Assembly: GCF_014633365.1 (NCBI RefSeq)
Contig: NC_068352.1
Coordinates: 25,949,310 to 26,013,309, forward strand
Direction: 5' to 3'
Length of the DNA stretch: 64,000 bases
Source of the DNA: Diospyros lotus
Lineage: Eukaryota; Streptophyta; Magnoliopsida; Ericales; Ebenaceae
The notes under the pieces were generated by a model. It had not been told where the DNA came from, searched no databases, and was given only the letters and a program-made list of their open reading frames with translations. This document shows positions 1 through 11,748 of this stretch, one piece after another (positions within the stretch are counted from its first letter, which is position 1; each line of letters begins with the position of its first letter). The translations under genes were made by a program, and so were the position numbers.

Positions 1-310
1 ATATTTTAAAAGATCCCTAAATTAATAATGATGTAGACCCAACCCCTTGAGTCAACCCTTACCCTTTGTTTTCAACAGAGGTGGCATCACTGCATTACGC
101 AGATGGCGGCTTTGTTTGGGGAAAATAATGTGTGATGTTAATTAACGATAAGGCACTTCTATTATTATAATTTATATTACGATAACTCTGCCGTGTTTTT
201 AAATCCAGGTGAGGGGTTTTGGCCAATCATAAGAATAATTTTTTTTTATATAAATTAAGCCTAAATTAATTCAATTATGTGTAATTTTATTTAACATGTA
301 AAATTAATTT
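1..310. other. AT-rich flank with possible host exon remnant
   Basis: Mostly AT-rich sequence without a recognisable gene. A pyrimidine-rich stretch ending in an AG at 77-78 could be a splice acceptor, and an 18-codon open stretch follows to a TGA at 133-135. I do not recognise the peptide and see no clear donor. It could be an exon of the same plus-strand gene whose tail is proposed at 2872-5337, but that is speculation. Confidence 0.2.
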
Positions 311-540
311 AGAGGGAGTGTGCTCATGTTAATTTGGTATGTCATATGTTATATAATAATAATATTTGTGATACACATAAATAAAAAAAATATAACTTGT
401 AAAAAGAAAAATAAAAAAAAGTGAATAGATTATGTGTAACAAGTTATATATTTTTTTTTTTTTTTTACTTTTATATACATGTGGGACCTATAAATATTAT
501 TATTATTTGACACTTAATATGTCAAATCAACATAAACACT
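311..540. mobile_element. MITE-like foldback element
   Basis: Two arms of about 85 bp (roughly 317-403 and 453-540) are imperfect inverted copies of each other. Both contain an AATAATAATATTT block, an A/T homopolymer and an AACTTGT word near the centre. Ends read AGTGTGCTCATGTT on the left and, reversed, AGTGTTTATGTTGA on the right. AATTT flanks both sides (306-310 and 541-545) as a possible target duplication. There is no coding capacity, so this fits a non-autonomous foldback transposon. The superfamily is uncertain. Confidence 0.6.
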
Positions 541-729
541 AATTTTTTAATAATTAATAATTTATGAAGAAATGTTATTATTTCATTGAATAAATACTTG
601 TAATTTTGTGAGTGTCAAAAGTTAATGTATAAATTGGATTAATTTCTTGTATCCCTGATTTGCAAGTTAGTTTATCTTTCCAAACTCTAGGAGGCAACAT
701 CCTTAATTTTCTTCTGTGCCATGTCTTTC

Positions 730-964
730 CTCAAGTCTTGTATATATCGGCACAGGAGTCTGTGTTCATTTATTTATCATGTGACCACTATGTTAGCGGG
801 ATACTCGTAGTGCATGCATGTGTTTAGCTTCGCTTCCGTTGTTCTTATTTTTGTGTATGCATGCCAGGATGGTTTTTGTCTTATGTTTTATTCTTTCTCC
901 TTCCGTAAGCGCTCCCGTTCAGGTAGTCCGGGTGGTTGGGATATCTGGGTGGGGGTGCTTATGG
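730..964 (+). mobile_element. Truncated LTR, 3' end (same family as 58254-60515)
   Basis: This stretch matches the last 250 bp or so of the LTR at 58254-60515. Shared words include the ATGTGACC and GGGATACTCG/GGGTACTCG blocks, the TGTATGCATGCCAGG/TGTATACATGCCAGG word and the terminal GGTGGTTGGGATATC block. It stops at GTGCTTA without the final CA and has no left end, so it is a relic. The same terminal block occurs inverted at 2947-3010. Confidence 0.6.
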
Positions 965-1581
965 AAAGACTTGAAGGGTCTTTTGGGGACTGCATAACGG
1001 GAGACAAAAAGGTTACTCGTACGCTAAAGCTTGAGCCTTTCAAGAGACTGACCAAGAGACTACCAAGTGAGTGAAAAACTAGTCGAGTTATTGAGATTAG
1101 AGGTCATTCGAGTGACTAGAGAAAGTTAAGGTCGAAAGACTAACCTCATCGGGAAATTCTCTAGAAGCCTTTCTCGAGACATCATTGAGAAACCTTTCCA
1201 TAGTACTTCATAAGTCACTCACCCATTAAAAGATGAGGGGGAGACTCTCGTGAGCCATCAAATCCTAAAAGTTTCTCTTCAGACCATGCGAGATACCCTT
1301 CTGGGAGATTATAGACCTCGAGAGACTTGATCTTCAAACACGAGACCATGAATAATGGTTCAAAACTACTTCTGATATGCTCGCCTACAAATCTAGGAGT
1401 CCTCCAATATGCTCGCCATAGATTTTGGCCACCTGTCAGTTTTCTCCCCTATAAATAGGAGACTCCTCCTCAAGCAAAGGTTACCCTCAAAATCATATTT
1501 ATATTATAATTCTACTGTCTCTGCATTTTACCTACTCATTTGAAGACTGTCTTAAGCATCAGTGTCCAAGCGGGACATTTA
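965..1581. other. Repeat-like region, possible LTR relic
   Basis: No gene is seen. The stretch is rich in GAGACT/CTCGAG-like words. It holds a TATA-box-like CTATAAATAGGAG near 1450, then a CTTAAGCATCAGTGTCC word near 1552. That arrangement resembles the promoter and R/U5 end of some gypsy LTRs. No matching partner or PBS is visible, so the assignment is weak. Confidence 0.25.
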
Positions 1582-2837
1582 GACTACAAAAAAATTTACT
1601 TTTAAGGACGAAAATAATCTGTCACTAATTATTTAGCGACAAAATTAGTGACGGATTTTAATCCATCATTTAAGGTGGTGTACAAATCCGTAACTAATTA
1701 GAGACTAAAAAACTCTATCGCTAAACCCAAAAATTTCGTCGCTAAATTGGTCACAAAATAGTAACATTTTGACTTTTAAAAAGGAAAAATTTTTTAGAGA
1801 AAAATTTCGTCATTATTAGCGACATAAATCAATTATGTCACTATTATTAGAGACAAATTAAAATATTCTGTCAATGGAATTAATTCCGTATTCCGTCTCT
1901 AATATTATAGAGTGGTGCAATAGCATTAGCAGGGGGTGTCTGGTGCCCAATGGCTCAAGCACGCCAAACGAGTCGAGCGCATCACCTTACCACGAAGCCC
2001 ACACCCAACATAGCGTTAGGCTCATGCTTGTGGGCATGGTTTTCCCTATTTTTTGAAAATCGATGATTCCCCTTTCAAACCTAGAACCTAGTGTGACCTA
2101 ATGTCCTAACATGGCTCGTTTGGCCATAGGGCTATGACTTTGGCCAGTTATTTATTTGCTCCAACCTATATTTAAGCTATTCTTTCTTGCTCTTCATAAT
2201 AAATCCCTACTTCCTGTTTGACTCTTGGTCTTACTAACAACTAATCAAATTATTATTAAATTATCATATATAAAAAATATAAATTATTTTGTTATAAATA
2301 AAAAAATCTTTAATATAGAATTTAAAGATGGAAAATTTTTCATCTTTAAACTCAAATGTTTCCACATATACTAGAATATAAATATTATTCTAAAATATAA
2401 ATACCAATTATTTTATATTCTAGAATACCCATTACTATTGTGTGCATGCTTTATATTTTAAATTATCAAATATTTTATTATTACACTCATGTTTTCACTT
2501 TTGATTATTTTTATTTTTTGTTCTTTAATTTTGTACAATGGAAGATGGAGAGAGAATTAGTTCCGTCTCTGAGCTGAGGGCAGAGACGAAATTAGTTTCG
2601 TCTTTGAAATCAAAAATGAAAACAATTCTATCTCTGGCTGACGAAAAATATATAGACATTTTAGAGATTGAAAAATTATATCTCTAAATTCACCTTTGAC
2701 CAAAAAAAAAAAAAAAAAATAGAGACAGAAAAAATTTGTTTTTGATTTTGTTTCTAAAACCATTTTTTCCAAATTCGTTTCTAATAAAGACAAAAGAAAA
2801 TTCCTCTCTAAAATTGTTTTTTTTTTTGTTTTTAGTG
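1582..2837. mobile_element. CACTA-like DNA transposon relic
   Basis: Subterminal words of the type RGCGACAAAATT and CCGTCTCTAA recur at the left (1600-1910), and AGAGACGAAATT-type words at the right (2560-2820). The right end reads, reversed, CACTAAAAACAAAA; the left end reads GACTACAAAAAAATT, one base off the CACTA signature. The flanking triplets (TTA left, CCA right) do not match, and there is no transposase. It could be two unrelated relics. Confidence 0.35.
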
Positions 2838-2871
2838 CCACCCATGTCTCTAATCAATTTCTTCTTTATAG

Positions 2872-5337
2872 GTCATCCACAAATTGGTCACCTACGTCAA
2901 GATCAAGTCCCTCTCGGCTAGACAACAAATAAGCAATCACCATCTTTGTAAGCACCCACGCCCGAATATCCTAACCACCCGGACTACCTGAATGGGAGCA
3001 CCTACGGTAGAAGAAAGAATGAAACACAAGACAGAAACTACCCTGTCATGCATACACAAGAATTAAAACAGCAGAAGTTAAGCTATACACATGCATGCAC
3101 TGCGGGTACTCTGCTAGCACAACAGTTGCATGATAAATAAAAGCATACACACTCATGTGTCGACATACATGAGACACGAGGAATGACCTAGCATAGTAAA
3201 AAATAATAAATGAACCTCCTCTCATACATCAAAGTCAACTAGGGCTAACGAGGGAGTGATGGGGACTGACGGAACAGCCTGTACACCATACCGACTATGC
3301 TGCTAGATGATGTCTCCATTGCCCTTGACCCATGCTGCCACTACTTGGAATGATAGAAAGCAAAGTGAGTCGAGAGACTCAGTAAGCATAAAGAAAAAAA
3401 TGTTGTAGGCTGAACATATCTAGTAAACTCTCTGCCCAAAACACCAACCCCCAGGCACACACAAGCCATAAGACACCCAACATAGTATAAAAGCGTAAAT
3501 AAAAGCACGTATCAGTCTTTGGGGCCCACACAACACACACGGCACCCAAGTCTCATACCAACCTGCCGTTGCCCTGAAATGCAACATATATCTCCAACAA
3601 ACCTATGCGTGCCATCCCGAGTGGGTGCTCTCGTCACCCGAGTGCTCGCGTCGGTCCTCCTAACACCCGAGCTGTAGAGTAAACGAGCCGTAGGCTCCCT
3701 CAGAACGGTCCTCCCGTCTGAAACCTGTGAACTGTCGGTAACCATGCAATGCACATAAAAATGCAATGGTGTAGTAAGCATCAATGTGATACATTAGCGC
3801 CCATACATCTAGGCATCAGGCCATACTCTGCCTACATAGTAAACCATACGTGATGCATATGCCCATGCTAGATGCAATTGAACCATGCTAGGATGTTTGT
3901 GTCCAAGCATACTCAATAAGTGAATACCCCAACATGCATCTCGTACCCATGTGCATATCAAATCATGAACGGTAATACAATATATTGAATCATACAATAA
4001 ATCACAAAATGGCAGAGCTAGTCAGCAGTGTCTAGCACTGGTAAACAGTCAGTGACTAAGAGTGTTCGCCCGACGATCCACTTTAGGGTCATACAATAGT
4101 CTATTATAATGTCACCAAACAGCCGACCCCTGTCCTACTACTCGATAGCCCTAGCCGACCCACACCCGAGAAATCTATAACTAAACTCGTACCTCTAAGA
4201 ACCTAAGTTGGGTTCAACATCATTTCGAAAGAAATAGGGGCAATACACAATACCCCATAGGCACAAAACAAATAAAACCCCCTAACGAGTCTCATATTTA
4301 ATTTAAATTAGTTCATGTTAATAAAATTCTCGATTCGTATAATTAATACGTGAAACCAAAATGAATTAAGGAAAGGCGTGGGGTTCATAAAATGAAAGAA
4401 GCTCACAAAGGTAGAAGGGAGCTTGCCTCTATTTAGCTGTTTCCAGTGTTTTCACGCTTGCATGTCATCAAATTAATTAATACACGCTGCAAAATAACAT
4501 AATTTCCCAAAATTAATAAAATCGGATCCAAAATTAATTCCAACCGTACAAAATGATTAATATATATTTTTCTACTCTCCTAGCTAATTAAACTTAGATT
4601 AAACTGACTTTAATCTTGAATTTCTCCTCTCCTAGCTAATTAAACTTAGATTAAACTGACTTTAATCTTGGATTTCTCCTCAAAATAGCCTCTGCACACA
4701 GCTTCTTCTTCTCCCTATCTTCTTCTCTACTGCGCGTTTTCTTTGCTCGAAACCCCTCAAATTTCTACTGCAAAATGCAACATAAAAAGAAAAAGGGAGA
4801 GGCTACCAACGGCTGCCGCGTGGCAGCCCAGCACACCCCACCACATTACCCAAGGTTTTGGCTGAAAATTCAGCCAAAATCTCCCACCAGCGTATGCCCC
4901 TCCCTCAACTCGAACTCGGGTGGCCTAGCTGGTCCCGCGCACACGCAGCCAGCCCAGCTGGCTGCCTCCGTCAACCATTATGCGCACATCATTATATTTA
5001 AGGTGATTCTTTGCCATTTTCGGAATTTACACTTAAACCCCATGACTTCTAAAAATTACTACGAACACCCCAAATAATAATAACTCCTATGCTCACAATT
5101 TTTCAGCAATTTCCTGTCCAACTCTTTAACACCAAATAAATTAATATTTTCTTCAAACTCACAAATATTTGATAAGCACTTTATACGTAATAATTAATAA
5201 TTATCAACTATTCACTGAATTATTCAATTCAAATAAATCAAAAATTACTTCAAATGCAAAATTTAATAACTAGTAACTACTCCAAACCATCGGGATGTTA
5301 CAATCTCAACCACGAGCAGGACACTCTTGACGAATGA
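2872..5337 (+). pseudogene. Putative last exon of a host gene, split by a solo LTR
   Basis: A pyrimidine-rich tract ending in an AG (2870-2871) precedes 25 open codons (2872-2946). The solo LTR at 2947-5302 interrupts exactly there. Skipping the LTR and one copy of the duplicated 5-bp target, the same frame continues at 5308 for nine codons to a TGA at 5335-5337. The resulting 34-residue tail is hydrophilic, with basic residues followed by an acidic end. I do not recognise the family. An AATAAA at 5675-5680 could serve as polyadenylation signal. The in-frame continuation across an insertion could be chance over so short a stretch. If real, the insertion replaces the last nine residues of the protein with LTR-encoded sequence. 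Confidence 0.35.
2947..5302 (-). mobile_element. Solo LTR (2356 bp)
   Basis: Begins TGTAAGCACCCACG and ends GGGATGTTACA, with TSD ATCTT (2942-2946) / ATCTC (5303-5307), one mismatch. No internal region, PBS or second LTR adjoins it, so it is a recombination-derived solo LTR. Minus orientation is assigned because the LTR at 58254-60515 carries the same blocks inverted, for example the GAGTCGAGAGACTCA word near 3369 against TGAGTCTTGCGACTCA near 60106. The retrotransposon superfamily is not evident. Confidence 0.8.
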
Positions 5338-5729
5338 TCGTAGATGTGCGGCTTCCAGCAATATAATTAATTAAGTACTCGATCGTTGATTGTAAGCAAT
5401 GCTACCCCAGTGCAACAACAATATTAATCACTTAAATGAGGCTCAGCGACCACCAGGACTGCCCTAAACAAGTTTAATTTCCCCCTAACTTCTTTCAATT
5501 AAATGTTCACATTTGTTTGGTCCCCTGTTTTGTTTTGTTTGGTGACATTTGGGAGTCGGCCGATAGCGTCGTTTGCCGAGTGATCGTTTTCTGTTAATTA
5601 ATGGTCGTGGAGGCTACGTTGTTTCGTTGCCGTTTTGGTTGTGCCCAGTGCATGCATCTCGTGTTTTGGAAAAGAATAAAATGAAAAGAATGCTTGTAAA
5701 CTCCTTGTTCTTACTCAAGAGAACTGGAG
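5338..5729. other. Low-copy flank, possible 3' UTR
   Basis: No ORF or repeat is recognised. If the exon at 2872-5337 is real this is its 3' UTR; AATAAA at 5675-5680 fits a plant polyadenylation signal. Confidence 0.25.
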
Positions 5730-6034
5730 GATGGTGTGTATAATGAATGATCAAGAAAAAGTTTCTGTCTTTTCTTGGAGAAAATAAAGGCAAAGTTGGA
5801 ACATGAATTGGACCTATATATTATTGGGGGAGGTCATCAGCTTTCACAGTCTTATGAATGATCAGGAACACGTACACTATTTTTTTTCTTGGGGAAGATA
5901 AAGGCAAAGATGAACGTGCATTGGACCTGTACACTAATTTTTTTTTGTTTTTGGGGGGCGGGCGCACTAATGAGCTTTCAGTCTTATGAATGACCAAGAA
6001 ACTTGTGTCTTTTTTTGGAGGAAATAAAGGCCAA

Positions 6035-6070
<36 letters not shown>

Positions 6071-6160
6071 CGCTCATGAGCTTTCAATCTTACGAATGAC
6101 AAAAAAACTTCGTCTTTTCTTGGAGTGAAATAAAGGCAAATAGTGTGGGGGGGGGGGGAG
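5730..6160 (+). repeat. G-run minisatellite, left half
   Basis: Diverged tandem copies, about 100 bp each, contain a TTATGAATGACCAAGAAAC-like word, TTTCTTGGAG and AAATAAAGGCAAATA, and end in a G tract. The tract at 6039-6070 is 32 consecutive G. The array resumes at 15441 beyond the copia element, so the retrotransposon landed in a pre-existing array; the GGGAG target lies in a G tract. Proline-rich minus-strand reading frames here are products of the G runs. Confidence 0.85.
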
Positions 6161-8020
6161 TGAAAGTAAAGCAAGATCGCTACGGGGCAAGCAGCGTAGT
6201 TCAAAATTTTGAACCTTACCCCGATCCCGGCGATTGGATCAACGTCGAAATCAAACAATCACATATATTATAAAATAAATCTAACCTTTAGATTTTGAGT
6301 CGTTTGCGGATTTGAGCCGTCCAAGTGTCCGGCCTCTAACTTGTGATACGCGGCGCGCGTCCGTTGGCGAGGAGAGCGGAATGGGAGTGCTAGCTCCTTC
6401 TCCTAACAAGGCTTATGAATGGACGGGAAAATAATTGATTTTCAACTCTTGAAAACCAACAAAATAAGAGGCATAATTTGGGCATCCCATAAAGGGCTAT
6501 TTATAATGAAGCAACCTCCTAGGGTTTTCCCAAACCCTAGGGAACATGGATTGGGCTAGCCCATTAATCCTAGTCCAACTAGAAATTAAAGTGGCCCAAA
6601 TTCATTTATAAATATGTGGCCCAAATCTAATTCAAGCCCAAGTAATTAATATTTAATATTTGGCCCAAATCTTATTTAGCCCAAATATAATATTTATTAT
6701 TTAATATTTGACCAAAATCTAATTTAGTTCAAATATTTAATTTAATTTAATATTTGGCCCAAATACTTTATTTGGCCCAAGTATTAAATTAAGCCCAAAT
6801 TATTAAATTAGAAACTTCTTTCTAATTTAATCATTAAGTTAAAAACTACTTTCTAATTTAATCAATTGCTATTTTAGGAAACTTTTTCCTTTATGACGAC
6901 CCCTCATCATATCGACGTCATTACGTCTGTTTGTTCTTTTTCCGTGAGAACCTACGACGGCACAACTTCTTGCCGAAGTGTCCCACTTAACCATACGTCC
7001 GCTTTCCTAGTTTAAGCCAGGGACCGTGCCTATTGCGTATGACTCATTAGGCTTCCGAATATGTTGGCAATGTGCCGGTACGAACACATAAGACAAGATT
7101 GGCCTCTAGCAAGGCGTCATGCCTACCCAATTATTCAGAAGGATTCATAATCCGCAAATAACCTTTCACGAGCATGGTTACCGTGTAATACGATCTTCTT
7201 GTCAATGTATCTTATGTGATCTCAAGTATGGCGATGTGTTGCTTGATAACGATCACATGAGTTTTCTTCGGTCTTTCGGATATCTTCACTTAATAGAAAG
7301 TGAATCAATAACTCCTTATTGATCTCTTTCACCATGGCCATGGATTTAAAGTGAATATCCACCGAAGGCGCCTTAGATACATCATCCTCTATCAAGGGAT
7401 AGACGAGTCCCATCTTGGCTATGCACCCATCTCCATAAGCCTCATGATATACCCAACGATCGCCCACGTGCAGCCTTTGTCTAGGCCCATCGAAACGATG
7501 TCAAAGCATACCAGTCTTCTTATGAGATGACTGTGACAACCTCAGGTCCAAGGATTAGTTACACCCATCTCGTATGAGAATTTCATCAACATATAACCAA
7601 AATGGATTCTCATGGCGAGTCATGTCCAGTGACACGTTCTCCAACATTGGTCACCTATGTACTTGTCTAGGCATCCCCATGCCTATGGGTGTGAGACCCC
7701 CATTGCTATCACATAGCAAAAACATAGCACATACAAGTCTTACCGCAATTGTCAATGTCCATTCTTGACATTGCTACGACTTGGGACGTTTAATGATGTC
7801 TATAAACTGTGATGCATCATCTCACATCTTTATAGATTATTCACAGTATACATCATATGGACTTCTATCTAGTTTCATTCGGTTATTACAATAATAACAA
7901 GAAACTAATAGAATGACTTCTTGTGAATTTGAATAACTCCTTATTCAAATAATAACATGATTACAATTGTCAGTGTACAACATGCCCAATCTGATTGGGT
8001 CTAGAGCACCTACACTAACA
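6161..8020 (-). repeat. Copia 3' LTR
   Basis: 1860 bp, TG...CA. It matches the partner at 13581-15440 with substitutions near 6642, 6841, 7964 and 7972. A minus-strand TATA box lies at 6497-6506. Both LTRs hold a 67-codon open frame (7119-7322, 14539-14742); identity there reflects recent LTR duplication, not coding. Confidence 0.95.
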
Positions 8021-8032
8021 ATCTCCCACTTG
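8021..8032 (-). promoter_or_regulatory. Polypurine tract of the copia element
   Basis: The minus strand reads CAAGTGGGAGAT immediately before the 3' LTR, the usual plus-strand DNA primer of plant copia elements. Confidence 0.85.
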
Positions 8033-8184
8033 CACTAGAGCCAATCATTCATGTATCTTATACCTGATGATCGAACATGACTTTCATGTTTCTCCTGGGA
8101 CAGAGCTTTAGTCAAGGGATTTACGACATTGTCATCCGTCGATACTTTCTCTACATATGTCACCTCAGCTGATAATCTCCATTA

Positions 8185-8520
8185 TCATATGGTGATGCCG
8201 CAATACAAGTTTGGTCCGTTGATGAGACCGTGGTTCCTTCGCTTACGCGATGGCTCCATTATTGTCCCAATAACTGTTATTGGATCAACAATGCTGGACA
8301 CCACTTTAAGTTCATCAATGAACTTATGGATCCATACAACCTCCTTAGCTGCTTCGAAGGTTGTTATGTATTCGACTTTAGTTGTTGAATCTGCCACTAT
8401 CTCTTGTTGGAACTCTTCCAACTCATGGCCCAGCCATATAGGCAGAATATGAATTTCGACTGTACGTGATTTAAAATCATCATGGTCAAATTGGAAACTC
8501 GCATCCATGAACCCCTTCAT
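8185..8520 (-). pseudogene. Copia RNase H fragment
   Basis: The minus frame contains recognisable copia RNase H pieces: a MKGFMDASFQ start with the first catalytic Asp, a VADSTTKVEYI stretch where the family has an Asp/Glu-containing motif, and an AAKEVVWIHKFI helix. RNase H would degrade the RNA strand during reverse transcription. The central region (around residues 18-40) departs from the family, and the continuity with RT is broken by frameshifts. Confidence 0.75.
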
Positions 8521-8719
8521 GGTATGCTCTTATTCTCCATATGGCAAAAAACATCTCTTTAGTGCTTCACAAGTACTTAAGAATGGTTTTCACAGCAATC
8601 CAGTGTTTCTAACCTGGATTAGCTTGATATCTACTACATATGCTCAAAGTATATGCGATATCAGGCCTCGTACATAACATGGCATACATGATCGAGCCAA
8701 TAGCCAAGGCATATTGCGC

Positions 8720-9280
8720 TCAACTCATCCTATCTCTCTCATCTTGTGTCTTCAAACACATAGCCTTGGAGAGATGTATTCCATGTGACATGGGAAGACT
8801 TCTCCTCCTAGAATCTTCCATGCTAAACCTCTTTAGCACCTTGTCAATGTACGGGCTATGGGAGAGTGCTAGCAACCTCCTGGATCTATCTCTATAGATC
8901 CTTATTCCCAGAATATAGGCTGCTTCTCCCAAATCCTTCATGGAGAAAATATTTTGAAAGCCATATTTTAACTAATTGCATCATGGGAACACCATTCCCT
9001 ATGAGCAATATATTGTCCACATATAGGACTAAAAGGACTACCACGCTCCCACTAACCTTCTTGTAAACACAAGGATCAACTTCCCTTTTGTAAAAAATCA
9101 AACTTTTTGATCTTTTCATCAAAACATTGATTCTAACTCCGGGATGCTTGCCTTAGTCCATAAATGGACCTTTGCAAGTTGCAAATCTTATTTGCATGTT
9201 TATGAGTAACAAAACCGTCAGGCTGTGTCATATACACATCCTCGACCAAGTTTCCTTTAAGAAAAGCTATTTTGTCATTC
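8720..9280 (-). pseudogene. Copia reverse transcriptase fragment, catalytic YVDN
   Basis: Minus-strand frames give in order: a GNL-EDVYMTQP-GF stretch and an LQRSIYGLRQASRS block (about 9130-9270, with stops), the palm motif at 9012-9023, and MKDLGEAAYILGIRIYRDRS with a YIDKVLKRFSM block (8720-8941). The catalytic motif is YVDN where active copia RT has YVDD. About 100 residues of the fingers and palm between the DEVMSDIDSGL region (ends about 9286) and the GNL region are missing. The enzyme is therefore dead by two independent lesions. Confidence 0.85.
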
Positions 9281-9285
9281 ATCTG

Positions 9286-9561
9286 TCATAACCCAGAGTC
9301 AATGTCAGACATTACCTCATCATAGGTAGTAGGCTCATCGTTCACAACCAGAAGCACATCTCCATGTGCCGAGATGAGAAATCCATATCTCTCTTGCTCG
9401 CGACGAACCCTCATCGACCTATGAGGTTCTTGTGTAGAAGGTTGGGGAGTTGACACAACTTCTTGTGTGTGATCTTTCTCGGGTTCCTGGAGGGGAGTAT
9501 TTATTTGTGGTTCGCCTCGAATCTTATTCGAGCTTAACATTCCTCCCACTAGCCACAGCAT
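9286..9561 (-). pseudogene. Copia integrase-RT linker and RT N-terminal fragment
   Basis: The minus frame ends in ERYGFLISAHGDVLL and EPTTYDEVMSDIDSGL, resembling the segment just before the RT domain in plant copia polyproteins. It is preceded by a polar linker with the RRSxR-type basic patch. It stops at 9286, where the internal RT deletion begins. Confidence 0.65.
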
Positions 9562-9575
9562 CTAAGAATTCCTTC

Positions 9576-9815
9576 TCAAGGAATACCACATGCTTGGCAA
9601 CAAAACACCTTTTGTTCACATGGGTGGTAAAAGTAATATCCATTTGGATATCCCACAAACAGATATCTCGTCGATTTGGGTTGTAGCTTATTACTGTCAA
9701 CATGTTTAACATAAATTTGACAACCCCAAATCTTAAGGAAAGACAAATTTAGCTTCTTTCCTTTCCATATCTTATATGGAGTCTGAGTAACTGATTTACT
9801 TGGAACCCTGTTCAA
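9576..9815 (-). pseudogene. Copia integrase C-terminal fragment
   Basis: The frame starts with NRVPSKSVTQTPYKIWKGKK and continues through a WGCQIYVKH and FVGYPNGYYFYHP block, the usual C-terminal DNA-binding part of copia integrase. It is offset from the upstream integrase core by a degenerate stretch (9815-9917) in which the region carrying the third catalytic Glu is no longer recognisable. Confidence 0.8.
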
Positions 9816-9916
9816 AACAAAGATCGCGGTGAGGAGTGCATATCCTCAAAATGAAATGGGGAGTTCAACGCGACTCATTATGGACCAGACCATGTCCAAC
9901 AAGGTCATATCCTCCT

Positions 9917-10830
9917 TTAGACACACCATTCATCTATGATGTTCTTAGGTGGAGTCCATTGTGAGAGAATCACATTCTGCTTCAGATGATCTAGAAACTC
10001 ACTGTTCAAGTATTCACCATCTCGATCTGATCGAAGTACTTTGATACTTTTCCCAGTTTGTTTCTCTACTTCAAATCTGAATTCTTTGAACTTTTCAAAA
10101 GTCTCAGATTTGTGTCTTAAAAGATACACATAACCAAAACATGATCTATCATCAGTAAAGGTAATGAAGTAGATATACCCACCTCGAGCCTGGATGGATA
10201 TGGGCCCACACACATCAATGTGCACAAGCTCTAGCACTTCTGTGGCCCTCTCTCCCTTTCCTTTAAAAGGAGATTTAGTCATCTTACCAAGTAAACAAGA
10301 TTCGCAAGCACCATATGATTCATAATCAAATGTGCTAAGGTATCCATTTTTATACAAATTGGATATGCGAGTCTCATTTATATGGCCAAGGCGACAATGC
10401 CATAAATAAGTGCTATTTAAATCACCTGATTTCAGTCGCTTAATATTTATGTTATTAATAGGAGTATCAACATCAAGAATATACAAACCGTTACATATTG
10501 TTGCTTTACCATAAAACAACTCATTTTTATAAAATGAACAACTATTGTTCTTAAATAAAAATGAAAATCTATCTTTGTCCAAACAAGAAATAGAAATAAT
10601 ATTCCTAGTCAAACTAGGATTGTAGTAACAGTTATGTAATTCCAATACAAGTCCTGTGGGCAATGCCAATAAATAGGTCCCTACAACTAATGGAACAACT
10701 TTTGATCCATTTCCCACATGTAGGTACACTTCTCCTATTATTAATCTCCTCATACTCCTAAGCCCATACACGAAAGTGTAAATATGAGCATTAGATCCAG
10801 TATCTAATACTCATGTGGACTGATCAGAAG
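9917..10830 (-). pseudogene. Copia protease, GAG-pre-integrase and integrase core
   Basis: The minus strand carries a retropepsin active site DTGSNAHI (10784-10804), an LVLELHNCYYNPSLTRNIIS block, then the zinc-binding GAG-pre-integrase region with WHCRLGHI and CESCLLGK. Integrase core follows with HIDVCGP (first catalytic Asp) and SDRDGEY (second Asp). The longest open stretch is 284 codons (9917-10771). A stop lies just before the protease motif, and the frame ends before the catalytic Glu. Protease would process Gag-Pol; integrase would insert the cDNA. Confidence 0.9.
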
Positions 10831-10879
10831 TAGATAGATTAATTCCAATAACATAAATACCTGAAGTGTCATGAGTAGA

Positions 10880-11640
10880 ACTCTTCTTACTCTACACCTC
10901 TCGGTTTATCACGGTGGAGATAGATTGCATCCTCTTTGCCCTTTTGGGTTTTAGTCTTCTGGACTCTTCCAAATTGCGCTATAGAAGAACTCTTCTTCCT
11001 TTTTGGCTTTCTTACTCTTGGGCTTACCCTTGTGCGCCTTGGGCCTTTCAACTAAGAGAACACTTCTCTTGGCCTATAATCAATTTTAGGCTTGGTCTCC
11101 CTTAGTATGGACAGCTACTCTCTAAGAGTCTTATCCATAACTTTTAGGGAGGGACTATAACAGCAAATCTAAGGTAAGTTTCAGCATCCATACCCAAGTT
11201 CAGCTCTAGCAACCTATTGATAAAACATATCATTTCCATGGCATGCTTCTCAACAGATGGTCCTTGAGCCTAGCCATGATCTCATAGGCATCATAACTCT
11301 TATGTGGCGACCTATGTTTCGGGGTCATGGCAGCCAAGACGATATATCAAGCGATGATCATATCACCCATGTGCATCGTCCAGGCCTAATGTGCTATTAT
11401 TTCTTTAACTGGTGGCTTCGTAAGAAGATAGCTCTTTATCGCATAAAGAATCTTATCATACATGAGGACTATCCTCAAGATGATCTCCCAGTCATAGAAA
11501 TTAGTCCGTTGAAGGTATTATTGCCCTCGAGTATCGATCTTATCGACATGTTTCCAGACATTCTGGATCAACAACTGAATAGAGATATTATTATAATCAT
11601 ATTGAATTACGAAATCATAAATTGCAAGAAGTAACATTTT
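10880..11640 (-). pseudogene. Copia Gag, degraded
   Basis: Minus-strand frames show Gag-like pieces: a GPSVEKHAMEMICFINRL stretch near 11190-11265 and, downstream, a Lys/Arg-rich tail (around 10900-11050) where the nucleocapsid region would lie. Stops and frameshifts interrupt throughout. No clear CCHC zinc knuckle is visible. Gag would form the virus-like particle. Confidence 0.6.
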
Positions 11641-11748
11641 ATGATTGCTCCCACTATTTTCTACGAGTTTGCCACCCTCAAGACATAACTCGAGAAATCC
11701 CGTTGGAAGATTTCCTAGTGAGCCAGGATCCCATCTCCCCTCGCACAA

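Noticed and set aside
5821..6258. Proline-rich minus-strand frame
   Set aside because: Produced by translating the G runs of the minisatellite.
7119..7322. 67-codon frame duplicated exactly at 14539-14742, with others at 7574-7768 and 14994-15188
   Set aside because: These lie inside the two nearly identical copia LTRs; identity reflects LTR duplication.
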